A stretch of 64,000 nt of DNA from Pseudomonadota bacterium (GTDB lineage: Bacteria > Pseudomonadota > Gammaproteobacteria > Pseudomonadales > Pseudohongiellaceae). The translations under genes and the position numbers were made by a program. Each line of letters opens with the position of its first letter. Position 1 is the stretch's first letter. Of the stretch, positions 1 through 8,400 are shown piece by piece. A model generated the notes under the pieces. The model was not told where the DNA came from. It searched no databases and saw only the letters and a program-made list of their open reading frames with translations. Location of the stretch: contig JAQBSZ010000006.1 of NCBI GenBank assembly GCA_027623555.1, forward strand, positions 1 to 64,000. Reading direction: 5' to 3'.

Positions 1-103
1 GCTCTCGGCGTTGCACTGGCTTGAAAGGTCGACCGTCCTGCGCGCGCCTTGAGAGCGAAATTGGCTGTAACCCAGAGCGGCCATAGTCTTGTTCAGAGGC
101 TCC
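1..103. other. left edge, no assignable gene
   Basis: No gene can be assigned here. A short minus-strand reading frame is open from an ATG near position 85 to the window edge (about 28 codons), but it has no recognisable motif and no well-placed ribosome binding site. A GCTCTC/GAGAGC pair (1-6 and 53-58) forms a weak inverted repeat. Confidence 0.4.
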
Positions 104-1069
104 CTATAAGAACTGCTTGTTGAGTTCAGCCGCGATCTCACTAATCAGGTCCATGCCCGCTTCGATACCGCCTGCAAAAGTCAGGAAACCGTGAATCATG
201 TCGGTATAACACAGGTGCCTGACCGGTACGGCGAATTCGGTGAGCCTGTCGGCAAAGGCCTTGCCTTCGTCTCGCAAAGGATCGAACCCTGCTGTGATAA
301 CCAGCGCTGGTGGTAATCCGTCCAGCTCTCGCTCCAGAAAAACCAGTTCCGGCTCATGGGCCTGCTCTGGTGTTTCCAGGTAGTGACTGCGGAACCACTT
401 CATCCCTGCCCTGGTTAAGAAGTAACCCTCGGCAAATTCATCGACCGACGGAAACCGCATCGGCAGATCGACGCTCGGATAGATCAGCACTTGAAATGCC
501 GGCATCAGAGATTCATGTCGCTTGCACAGCAGCGCCACGGCTATGCTGAGATTGCCACCGGCGCTATCGCCTCCAATGGCGATACGGCGCCTGTCGATTC
601 CCAAGTCACTCGCATTGTCATAGACCCAGCGATAAGCTGTAAAACCATCCGCATGGATACCCTTGATTTTGTTATCCGGCGCCAGGCGATAGTCAACCGA
701 CACAACGATGCACTCGCTCCTGCCGGCAATGTGTTGAGTCACGGTGTCGTATTGCTCTACATCGCCAAGCACAAATCCACCCCCATGGTAAAAAACCAGT
801 GCTGGCAATAATCCTTTCTTCCCAGTGATCGGTTTGTAAACACGCAGACTTATACGCCCATCGTGAACGGCAACCTGATGATCGCTGCTGGAATCGAGTT
901 CGCAAGGTTTCGGGGCAAAAGGATTGCCGCGTTCCCGACGCAGTGCGCGAGCCTCATCGACGGTTCCATCTTCCAGTTGTGGCAGGCGTGCCGCCGCGTC
1001 GGAAACTTTCTGTGCGATTGGATCGAGATACTCTGCCTGAACTGCGTCACTGGACTTGAACTCGGTCAC
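104..1069 (-). CDS. alpha/beta hydrolase, HSL/Aes-type esterase
   Basis: Carboxylic ester hydrolase of the hormone-sensitive-lipase family, predicted to be cytoplasmic because no signal peptide is visible. The oxyanion-hole motif HGGGF is at residues 95-99, the nucleophile elbow GDSAGG puts Ser at 169, and the acid and base fit Asp263 (GFDPLRDEG) and His293 (MIHGF). At 321 aa the length is normal for the family. It ends 15 bp before the stop-to-start gap of the upstream minus-strand DUF4105 gene, so the two may be co-transcribed. Substrate is unknown; short-chain acyl esters are usual. Family assignment is firm, specificity is not. Confidence 0.9.
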   Translation of the reverse strand: MTEFKSSDAVQAEYLDPIAQKVSDAAARLPQLEDGTVDEARALRRERGNPFAPKPCELDSSSDHQVAVHDGRISLRVYKPITGKKGLLPALVFYHGGGFVLGDVEQYDTVTQHIAGRSECIVVSVDYRLAPDNKIKGIHADGFTAYRWVYDNASDLGIDRRRIAIGGDSAGGNLSIAVALLCKRHESLMPAFQVLIYPSVDLPMRFPSVDEFAEGYFLTRAGMKWFRSHYLETPEQAHEPELVFLERELDGLPPALVITAGFDPLRDEGKAFADRLTEFAVPVRHLCYTDMIHGFLTFAGGIEAGMDLISEIAAELNKQFL

Positions 1070-1084
1070 TTGATGAGCCTTCCC

Positions 1085-2485
1085 TCAGAAAAACATTTTC
1101 TTGGGTTTGGCCGGCTCGAAACCCACCAGCCAGATCAAAGCCGTGAACAGAAAAAATCCCGGCAACACGTATATAGCAATATTGCTAACGGACTGCGCTG
1201 ATAGCTCGGCGAAGGCAATAACAGCAAAGACCAACATTGCCAGAACGTGTGCCAACAGATAGTAGCTGATAAAGGGGGCGCTGTTGTGCGTCATTGGCCA
1301 GGGACGGCACAGTATCAGCCAGCGCAGTGCAATCACTACCCCCAAAAGATCAGTTGGCCAGAACAGCAGCAGGTTTACATTGTGATAAGTATCAACATGA
1401 TCGGATACGAACCAGCTACCCAGCATCAGGGTTCCATAGACACCGCTGAAGATTGCGGTTAACAAACCGAGTAAACCGAGAATTCGAAAATTGATACCAG
1501 CCGCTTTAAGTCCAATCTTGGAATGGGTAGCGAAATATGACTGGGGAATTCGCTTCAACATCAGCATCAGAAACAGGATCGGTGTCAGCAGCACCAGTGA
1601 CGCCACCCGGTAGCCGTCCGTTTCAACCTGCGGTGCTGGATACACCATGATGAGTTGGGAATCAGACAGTAACTTCATCTGCTCTCCGTTCTCGGCAACA
1701 TCGGACGTAATATTCGCCAGGCGATCCCGCAGTTGCAGCGGTAAGTACATGGCTTCCCACTCGGTGACAGGGCGATCGATGTTGCTGTTCATTAGCACGT
1801 CCAGTGAGAAGCTCACCAGGGACACTGACTGGTAGTGTGACCTCACCTGGTCGCGAAACGTATCTGCAGTGCTGCCGTCATAGTGCTGCCGAAGTTTTCC
1901 GGACAGGGCCTCGTCGATGTAATCTCTTACCTTGGTCGTGCAATTGTCGAAGAAGTACTGGTAGGCATACACAACATTTTCCGGTTCCAGGTTCCACATG
2001 AGGCGCCGGAAAAGAATTTCTTTCTGTGGATTACTCAGGTTGAGTTTATCCTGCCATACAGTGCGCTCCTGGCTACGGTACATGGCAAACAGATCAGTTG
2101 GCGTGCTGGTTGCCAGTCGATAATTCATGATGCCTTTAAAAAAATCCCAGGAGAAGGACACCATGCCACCACTGATATCGAAAACACCCCAGTTGAACAC
2201 CGTATCTGTATTGGTGTTTTCGTCATAGACGCGCAATGCAGTGTGTCCGAAGTTATCCCACACCCTGTCCCCGACATCGACGGTAATCAGGTAGAAGTGA
2301 ATTCCACTCATGTCGGCAGGCACCGGATAGCTGGAAATATCAGCGTCCACTGTCTGTGCCAGAGAAGACAAGGGTATAAGAGAAAGTACGGTCAGGAATG
2401 TCAGAAAGGTAAGTAGCGTCAACAGACTGCAGCGACTGCGGTGTCGCGAAGTCTTTGCAGCTGGCGGGCGCCGGTTGTAATTCAT
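1085..2485 (-). CDS. DUF4105 (Lnb N-terminal-like) membrane protein
   Basis: Exported or membrane-anchored protein of 466 aa. It has a hydrophobic signal-like segment (about residues 18-43), a periplasmic DUF4105 domain (about 55-230) and several predicted transmembrane helices in the C-terminal 170 residues. Family signatures are DNFGHTALRVYD with a conserved His and YQYFFDNCTTKVRDYID with a conserved Cys, which fit a cysteine-transferase type fold. DUF4105 is the N-terminal domain of the Lnb lipoprotein N-acyltransferases of some bacteria. Whether this protein acylates lipoproteins is inference only. The last coding residues end in FEPAKPKKMFF. It lies directly upstream of the esterase gene on the same strand. 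Confidence 0.82.
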   Translation of the reverse strand: MNYNRRPPAAKTSRHRSRCSLLTLLTFLTFLTVLSLIPLSSLAQTVDADISSYPVPADMSGIHFYLITVDVGDRVWDNFGHTALRVYDENTNTDTVFNWGVFDISGGMVSFSWDFFKGIMNYRLATSTPTDLFAMYRSQERTVWQDKLNLSNPQKEILFRRLMWNLEPENVVYAYQYFFDNCTTKVRDYIDEALSGKLRQHYDGSTADTFRDQVRSHYQSVSLVSFSLDVLMNSNIDRPVTEWEAMYLPLQLRDRLANITSDVAENGEQMKLLSDSQLIMVYPAPQVETDGYRVASLVLLTPILFLMLMLKRIPQSYFATHSKIGLKAAGINFRILGLLGLLTAIFSGVYGTLMLGSWFVSDHVDTYHNVNLLLFWPTDLLGVVIALRWLILCRPWPMTHNSAPFISYYLLAHVLAMLVFAVIAFAELSAQSVSNIAIYVLPGFFLFTALIWLVGFEPAKPKKMFF

Positions 2486-2931
2486 CAGGTCCTGCTCGGT
2501 GTCGCAGTCGGAGAGTGTGACAAAAACTGAATCTTATCAAAGATTTAGAATTGAGCAACTACGGCATGAGAACAGCTCACCTGGAGAAAGGCAGAGTTGT
2601 TAAGCGAATCCTGGTAAATCGCCTGCTACACAAGCTCACATAAAAAATCCCCACTCCCTATCCGCCAAGTAAAAGAGTGAGGATTTGCGGTAGAACAATG
2701 CCAGATCTAGAACAGGTCAATTTAATGTGGGTCTTGCGTAGAATGCCTGTTTTAGCGGCGCTTCCGCCAACAAAGCCAGACTAGCTGTGTGTGGCTGAAC
2801 TGAATCTGAATAGCCTGCAATCGATTCGCCAAAATTTGGTATTACCGCCCGGGATTGTTCCCATTAGCCCTGAGGGCCTGTAAAGTAAGGTCTGCATGTC
2901 TGTCGACTTACCTGACTCACTGGGGAAAATA
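2486..2931. other. 446-bp divergent intergenic region
   Basis: Spacer between the divergent DUF4105 and PQQ dehydrogenase genes; promoters for both must lie here. Visible structure: an imperfect hairpin with arms at 2645-2656 and 2685-2696 (one mismatch), and the inverted repeat CCAAAATTTGG at 2829-2839, about 90 bp upstream of the dehydrogenase start, which could be a regulator site. No convincing sigma-70 pair or small gene was seen. Confidence 0.5.
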
Positions 2932-5064
2932 ATGAAAACAAGGTCTGCAATGAAGTCTGCCAGGAGCACAGGTATTGGCCTGGTTTTAGTTGGCCTGAGC
3001 CTGTGGCAGCTGCCATTGAACGCCGCGGATGATGATGGAACCAACCTGCCTTTTACTCAAGCACAGGCTACTCAGGGCAAGCTCGCCTACGAGGAAAATT
3101 GTGCGAGCTGCCATGGCTTCGAACTGGAAGGCTTTGGACTGGTACCGAGTCTAAGCGGTAGCTACTTCGCCGATCGCTGGGGCGATGTTACCCTCGATCT
3201 GCTCGCACTCGATGTCAGGCGCATGCCTCCTTCGAAGGAGAATTCTCTAAGTCAATCTTCCTACATTGACATACTGGCTTATGTATTAATGCGGAATGGC
3301 CTCGCCGCTGGACAAAATTCGCTCCCTGAGAACCAGACGTCTCTAAGTGCGCTAACAATACCCGCTGAACAACTCTCGCAGCAGCGAATAGCAGCGGCCA
3401 ATCCTTTGATCTACTCCACCGACGGTCCACTCAAGGTTAGTTCCCGTGCGCAGAGTCTCAGCCTGGTTAGCGATGCGATGCTGCAGAATCCCTCTGCCGA
3501 TGATTGGTTGATCTGGCGCCGCACCGGCAACAATCTCGGTCACAGTCCCCTGGATCAAATCACCAGAGACAACGTTGACAAGCTGCAACTCGCCTGGAGC
3601 TGGGCCCTGCCTTCCGGGGCGAACATGATGGCACCAATCGTTCACGACGGTGTGCTGTTTGCCTATAGCTTCGGTGATGTGTTGCAGGCATTCGATGCGG
3701 CCACAGGTGAATTGTTATGGGGATTTCAAAGACAACTGGATGACGACACACCGCCGGATTCGAAGAAAGGTGTCGCGATCTATGCGGACAAGATCATTAT
3801 GCCCACCTCCGATATGCACCTGATCGCCATTGACGCCAGAACTGGAAAGATGGCCTGGGATCACAAGGTGGATACCGGTGGTGAGGATGGCCACTGGTTC
3901 AAGAGTGCACCGATGATTGCAAACGGCAAGGCTATCATAGGACTTACCGGTCGCCAGGCCGTCGAGGGTGGAGATTTCATACTCGCGGTAGACATGGAAA
4001 CCGGCGCCGAAGTCTGGCGTTTTTACACGATCGCCAGGCCTGATGCACCCGGCGGTGATACCTGGAACGGATTGCCCCTGGATCAGCGCACCGGGGGATC
4101 GGTCTGGATTCCGGGCAGCTTCGACGCCGAGTTAAACCTGGTCTATTTCGGTCCTGCGCCCACCTACGATACGGAGCGGCTTCGACAAGGGCCAAACGAC
4201 AGCTACCGGAACAACGATGCACTCTACACCAATAGCACTGTTGCACTGGATGCCGACACCGGTGAACTGGCCTGGCATTATCAACATGCCCGCAACGATC
4301 AGCTGGATCATGACTGGGCCTATGAGAGACAAATAATCGAGTTGCCTGTTAACGGCAGCATGCGCAAAGTGGTCGTGACAGGCGGCAAGTTGGCAATTTT
4401 TGAAGCACTGGATGCCGCCACTGGCGAGTATCTGTTTTCCATCGATCTGGATATGCAGAATGTAGTGGCAGAGATCGATCCAACAACAGGAAACAAGTCA
4501 CTCTTTCCAACGGCGATCCCCGCATTGGATGATGTATTGAGTGAATTTTCATTGCCGGGTATTTGTCCGGACTGGCTGGGTGCAAGAAACATGCAGTCGA
4601 CGGCCTATAATCCTGCCACCCGAACGCTTTATATCCCACTTTCCGATACCTGTCTCGACGACGAAACCGATCAGCGCTGGCAAAAATACCCGGACAGCTC
4701 TGCCGATGGCAGCTACGGTATCATCAAGGCCGTCAATCTCGAATCCAAGGAAGTAGTCTGGTCCCAACGTCAAACCGGACCACAGGCTGCCGCTAATCTG
4801 ACCACGGCAACGGGCCTGTTATTTATTGGTTCGGTAGATCGCTGGTTCAAGGCACTGGATCAGGATACCGGCCAGGTGCTCTGGGAGCGGCGCCTTGACA
4901 ATGCCCTGAATTCCTACCCGATTACTTATCGAGTCGATGGCAAACAGTACGTGGCCGTGGCAACAAACAGCGGAGGCATCCATACTCGCACCATGCGCAA
5001 TGCGGCCGGCATCAATTTACCCCCCTCTGGTGCCACACTCTGGGTATTCGCACTGCCCGATTAG
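2932..5064 (+). CDS. PQQ-dependent dehydrogenase with N-terminal cytochrome c
   Basis: Periplasmic quinohemoprotein predicted to oxidise an alcohol, aldehyde or sugar and pass electrons from PQQ to heme c. The ATG at 2932 follows a GGGGAAAATA stretch and begins a clear signal peptide (MKTRSAMKSARSTG, hydrophobic core, cleavage near LNAAD). An upstream in-frame ATG at 2896 is less likely. From the chosen start the heme motif CASCH covers residues 57-61. A large beta-propeller follows with repeated DAATGELLW/DADTGELAW-type blades and a typical entry motif (WRRTGNNLGHSPL). The heme domain precedes the propeller, the reverse of the enzyme at 33.6-35.7 kb. About 710 aa is normal. It ends at a strong terminator shared with the convergent gene. 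Substrate unknown. Confidence 0.88.
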   Translation: MKTRSAMKSARSTGIGLVLVGLSLWQLPLNAADDDGTNLPFTQAQATQGKLAYEENCASCHGFELEGFGLVPSLSGSYFADRWGDVTLDLLALDVRRMPPSKENSLSQSSYIDILAYVLMRNGLAAGQNSLPENQTSLSALTIPAEQLSQQRIAAANPLIYSTDGPLKVSSRAQSLSLVSDAMLQNPSADDWLIWRRTGNNLGHSPLDQITRDNVDKLQLAWSWALPSGANMMAPIVHDGVLFAYSFGDVLQAFDAATGELLWGFQRQLDDDTPPDSKKGVAIYADKIIMPTSDMHLIAIDARTGKMAWDHKVDTGGEDGHWFKSAPMIANGKAIIGLTGRQAVEGGDFILAVDMETGAEVWRFYTIARPDAPGGDTWNGLPLDQRTGGSVWIPGSFDAELNLVYFGPAPTYDTERLRQGPNDSYRNNDALYTNSTVALDADTGELAWHYQHARNDQLDHDWAYERQIIELPVNGSMRKVVVTGGKLAIFEALDAATGEYLFSIDLDMQNVVAEIDPTTGNKSLFPTAIPALDDVLSEFSLPGICPDWLGARNMQSTAYNPATRTLYIPLSDTCLDDETDQRWQKYPDSSADGSYGIIKAVNLESKEVVWSQRQTGPQAAANLTTATGLLFIGSVDRWFKALDQDTGQVLWERRLDNALNSYPITYRVDGKQYVAVATNSGGIHTRTMRNAAGINLPPSGATLWVFALPD

Positions 5065-5089
5065 ATCGTCCCGCCCGGAATAGCCAGCC

Positions 5090-5127
5090 AAAAAAAAGGC
5101 CAGCAAAGTCAGTGCTGGCCTTTTTTT
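5090..5127. terminator. bidirectional intrinsic terminator
   Basis: Perfect 8-bp stem GGCCAGCA (5098-5105) and TGCTGGCC (5113-5120) with a 7-nt loop, preceded by eight A and followed by seven T. It can terminate both the PQQ dehydrogenase on the plus strand and the convergent gene ending at 5146. Confidence 0.92.
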
Positions 5128-5145
5128 ATATTCAGGAAATAAAGT

Positions 5146-6126
5146 TTACTGGCTATCTTCTGCCGCTCGGCGCTCTGCCATGCGTTCACCACGTAGTATA
5201 TTAAACATGCCATAGTTGCCTTCATGGCAGGCGTACTCGTACAGCTGACCATCAACCTTGGCCATTGGCACCATCGCGATGATCTTGTCGGTAAACGTGC
5301 TCGGATCATCAATCGTGAATTCATACTCGACTGTATAGGGTCCAACCCGCGTGAAGCGCTCGGTTAGCAGCTTGTCCTGCGCGGTGCCGAAAACTCCAAA
5401 GCTCTGTGTCAGGCTGTTGAAATTTCTGGTTTCAACCACCAGGGTATCGCCGTCCCAGTAGCCGCGGGAATCACCCGACCATTGACGAATGTCATCAGCG
5501 ATATGATCGCGGCCGTCCAGAGGAACAATCCTGGCATCGTGAATCATCTCGGTGATGATGACGGCGGTGTCGCGACTCTGAATAATCTGCACATTGTTGT
5601 TATACAGGTTTGGTGTAAACGGAGGACCCGCATTAAAGCCTACGATGCAGCGCTCGGATAGACCGCGATCTTCCGGTCCGTCTTTGGCTATTCCACCGAC
5701 CACCATACGCACGGGCCGTGTGCCTGGCTCATCAGGACCGAGACCACCCACCTGCACCGGAACGCCTTCGACAGTCGCCGGCATTCTGCCATTGGCGGGG
5801 TAGCTGATCAGGGAAGTTCGATTGTCGCCTTCTCCGCCCATTTCCGTCCAGAAGGTGTTATACCCACCCACACCGATATTGTTGATGGCTTCCAGGCCCG
5901 CCTCTGTCTGTGCGGCCAATGCAGCAATTTCCTGATCTGTCAGGAATTGCTTGTCGCCAAAAAATGCCGGGCGCTGCAGCGGTATAACCGAAGAGAAGTT
6001 CCATACCCCTTGCAGATCAGGCTGGCCGTATTCTGTGCGTGGTGCTGTGTAGTCATCTGCCTGTGCCTGCACTAATCCAGCAGTCATCACTGCGGCGACT
6101 GCGAGCGCTAATACACGTAATTTCAT
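5146..6126 (-). CDS. secreted protein of unknown function, GQPDLQGVW type
   Basis: Exported protein of about 326 aa. The start at 6126 follows GGGGGTG and an adjacent ATG and opens a textbook signal peptide (MKLRVLALAVAAVMTAG, cleavage after VQAQA). The mature N-terminus carries PRTEYGQPDLQGVWNF, a signature I associate with uncharacterised secreted proteins in proteobacteria and acidobacteria. The C-terminus has YEYACHEGNYGMFNIL. No catalytic motif is recognised. It faces the PQQ dehydrogenase across one terminator, so a functional link is possible but rests only on adjacency. Its own promoter lies in the 6166-6293 spacer. Confidence 0.7.
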   Translation of the reverse strand: MKLRVLALAVAAVMTAGLVQAQADDYTAPRTEYGQPDLQGVWNFSSVIPLQRPAFFGDKQFLTDQEIAALAAQTEAGLEAINNIGVGGYNTFWTEMGGEGDNRTSLISYPANGRMPATVEGVPVQVGGLGPDEPGTRPVRMVVGGIAKDGPEDRGLSERCIVGFNAGPPFTPNLYNNNVQIIQSRDTAVIITEMIHDARIVPLDGRDHIADDIRQWSGDSRGYWDGDTLVVETRNFNSLTQSFGVFGTAQDKLLTERFTRVGPYTVEYEFTIDDPSTFTDKIIAMVPMAKVDGQLYEYACHEGNYGMFNILRGERMAERRAAEDSQ

Positions 6127-6293
6127 CATCACCCCCAAAATAAAAATCCCTGATATTTTATGCAAATCAGAGGGGCGAGTTTAACTCATTTCCAAACCCG
6201 GCACAGGACTAAATCAGGTAATACTCTACATGATTTATGCCATGAATTCGATTTCCAGACACAAATGAGCAACTGATTTTTCCAGAACTGAAA

Positions 6294-6671
6294 TCAACGC
6301 TTGCTTCTGCCTGACTTCGGCGTTTTTTTCCTGGCGGCGGCGCGTAGCGCCGCAGCGAATCCCTTATTTCCCCAACCGGACATGACTTCCATACTGTCCA
6401 TGGCCTCATCCGGAATCTGATAGTAGGACAGATTCATTTTCTGCCCCTGCTTGTCATAGGTGAATGGCTGCATCCCCAACTCTTCGAAGTCTGCTCTGTT
6501 CTCATCATCGACCTTCAAGTACAGAACATTCTCAGCGATCAACCCGAACATCAAGCCATCGAGGAAGATGCCAAAACCACCGAACATGCGCCGGGAGTTG
6601 ACCGGACCAACGTCCTGCAGCAACTCCACCACGTAAGCGGCGAATTCTTTTTCTTCGTGAGTAATTGCCAT
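6294..6671 (-). CDS. TfoX N-terminal domain protein
   Basis: Small cytoplasmic protein (125 aa) made of a TfoX/Sxy N-terminal domain: RRMFGGFGIFLDG near residues 23-35, FGLIAENVLYLKVD, and the MNLSYYQIPDEAMD segment. The tail is basic (RAAARKKTPKSGRSKR). TfoX/Sxy proteins with both domains activate competence genes with CRP. Single-domain proteins like this one are common and mostly uncharacterised, so a competence role should not be assumed. Its start lies about 100 bp from that of the divergent ThDP enzyme at 6773. Confidence 0.85.
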   Translation of the reverse strand: MAITHEEKEFAAYVVELLQDVGPVNSRRMFGGFGIFLDGLMFGLIAENVLYLKVDDENRADFEELGMQPFTYDKQGQKMNLSYYQIPDEAMDSMEVMSGWGNKGFAAALRAAARKKTPKSGRSKR

Positions 6672-6772
6672 CGCTAATTCAATGTTATGATAGCCAGCCC
6701 GAGAATCTGGTCAGTGAAGAACTGGCCGATCAAAATAGTGCAACGTATAACAACAGTAGATGGGACAATAAC

Positions 6773-8338
6773 ATGAATGGCGCTACTGCGTTGATTGAAA
6801 CTCTGGCTGACTGCGGAGTTGAACTCTGTATCGCAAACCCTGGAACTTCTGAGATGCATCTCGTGCAGGCGCTGGACAGTGTCCCGCGCATGAAGTCGGT
6901 GCTGGCCCTGTTTGAAGGAGTGTGTACCGGCGCTGCCGATGGTTACGCCAGGATGACCGGTAAACCAGCCGCTACCCTGCTGCACCTGGGGCCCGGCATG
7001 GCAAACGGCATCGCTAATCTTCACAATGCGCGGCGCGCTAATTCACCGATGATCAACATCATCGGTAATCATCCGCATTATCACATCGGATTTGACGCGC
7101 CATTGACTTCTGATATAGAGACCCTGGCAAGAAATTTTTCCTGCTGGATTAAATCCTGCAGCACTTCCCAGACTCTCGCACAAGACGGCGCCGATGCCTA
7201 CACGGCAAGCCTGCGGCGAAATAGCGGATCCATTGGCCAGATCGCCACTCTGATTATGGGTGCCGATGCGGCCTGGGAGCCTTCTCCAGGAGCTGTAACA
7301 CCGAATGCGCTGCCCCTTCGCAGCAAGGTTGATGAAGCAGCCGTGGAAGCTACGGCGCAGTTGATCGAGGGCGGCAGTAAGATCGTGCTTCTGCTGGAAC
7401 ATCACGCTACAGAGCAGGCCGCGTTAATGGCGGCGAGCAAGATTTCCAGCAAGACCGGCTGCCGGCTAATGACAGGCACATTTCCCGGACGAGTCGATGG
7501 TGGCCCTGGGCGGGCGGCAGTGGAACGCTTACCCTATTTCCCGGAGCAGATTCTGCAATCCCTCGAAGGCATCGATACCCTGATTCTCGTTGGCGGACAG
7601 GTCCCGGCTTCGTTCTTCGCCTACAAGGGCATTCCGGGACAACTGCTTCCAAAGGGTTGTGCAGTAAAGCGCTTGAGCAACATCGAAGAAGATGCCATCG
7701 ATGCGCTCGCTCGCCTCGCTGACCGACTGGGTGCAACAAATGAATCGGTGAACAATTTCGAGAAGCAGCAGATAGCTAAACCTCACGGAGAGCTGAACAC
7801 CAAGACCATAATTCAATCGGTTGCTGCCACCATGCCGGAAGACCTTATCGTGGCTACCGATTCCGGGGGTGGCAATGCGGCCTATCCGTTCTGCCAGAAC
7901 TCTGCAAGCAACTCCTGGCTCAGTCTGACTGGCGGAGCAATCGGTCAGGGTGGCCCTGTTGCAACCGGCGCAGCACTGGCTTGCCCCGATCGCCAGGTGC
8001 TGGCCATGCTCGGAGACGGCGGTGCTGCCTATACAAACCAGGCCTTCTGGACCCAGGCACGGGAAGGACTCAATGTCACTACCGTAATCTTTGCGAATCA
8101 TTCCTATAACATTCTTAATGTGGAATACGGCCGTCTTGGAGTCACTGAAGTAGGCGAGATTGCTGCCAGCTTGTTCGATATCGGTAATCCGAAGATTAAC
8201 TGGGTGGAAATGGCAAACAGTTTCGGAGTGCCGGGAGCACAGGCCGATACTGCCGAAGACCTTTGCTCCTTACTCGAGAAGAGTTATGAGACACCCGGCC
8301 CGTTCCTGATTCAAGCCAATGGCGGACTACAGCGCTAG
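6773..8338 (+). CDS. thiamine diphosphate enzyme, acetolactate synthase/MdlC-like
   Basis: ThDP-dependent decarboxylase or carboligase, predicted cytoplasmic. I chose the ATG at 6773 (MNGATALIETL, 521 aa) because homologues begin here; the in-frame ATG at 6665 would overlap the divergent tfoX-like gene and add 36 unlike residues. The catalytic Glu sits in FEGVCTGAADGYARM (Glu48), and the ThDP/Mg motif starts at GDG (Asp415) and ends at the Asn of FANHSYN. The family includes acetolactate synthase large subunits and benzoylformate decarboxylase. No regulatory subunit or other branched-chain gene is nearby, so a catabolic 2-keto acid role is more likely than ilv biosynthesis. The substrate cannot be read from sequence. 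Confidence 0.83.
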   Translation: MNGATALIETLADCGVELCIANPGTSEMHLVQALDSVPRMKSVLALFEGVCTGAADGYARMTGKPAATLLHLGPGMANGIANLHNARRANSPMINIIGNHPHYHIGFDAPLTSDIETLARNFSCWIKSCSTSQTLAQDGADAYTASLRRNSGSIGQIATLIMGADAAWEPSPGAVTPNALPLRSKVDEAAVEATAQLIEGGSKIVLLLEHHATEQAALMAASKISSKTGCRLMTGTFPGRVDGGPGRAAVERLPYFPEQILQSLEGIDTLILVGGQVPASFFAYKGIPGQLLPKGCAVKRLSNIEEDAIDALARLADRLGATNESVNNFEKQQIAKPHGELNTKTIIQSVAATMPEDLIVATDSGGGNAAYPFCQNSASNSWLSLTGGAIGQGGPVATGAALACPDRQVLAMLGDGGAAYTNQAFWTQAREGLNVTTVIFANHSYNILNVEYGRLGVTEVGEIAASLFDIGNPKINWVEMANSFGVPGAQADTAEDLCSLLEKSYETPGPFLIQANGGLQR

Positions 8339-8340
8339 CC

Positions 8341-8388
8341 TGAATAAGTGAATAAGTGAATAAGTGAATAAGTGAATAAGTGAATAAG
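8341..8388. repeat. 8-bp tandem repeat, six exact copies
   Basis: Six uninterrupted copies of TGAATAAG between the stop codons of two convergent genes (8338 and 8401). The array starts 2 bp after the ThDP enzyme stop and is intergenic, so copy-number changes would affect only the shared 3' region. No terminator hairpin is visible in this gap. Confidence 0.97.
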
Positions 8389-8400
8389 GTAGAGTACCGC

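Noticed and set aside
6294-6671. Competence regulator Sxy/TfoX
   Set aside because: Only the N-terminal domain is present and no competence genes are near, so a competence role was not assigned.
8339-8400. CRISPR-like array
   Set aside because: The repeats are 8 bp with no spacers and no cas genes nearby; it is a simple microsatellite.
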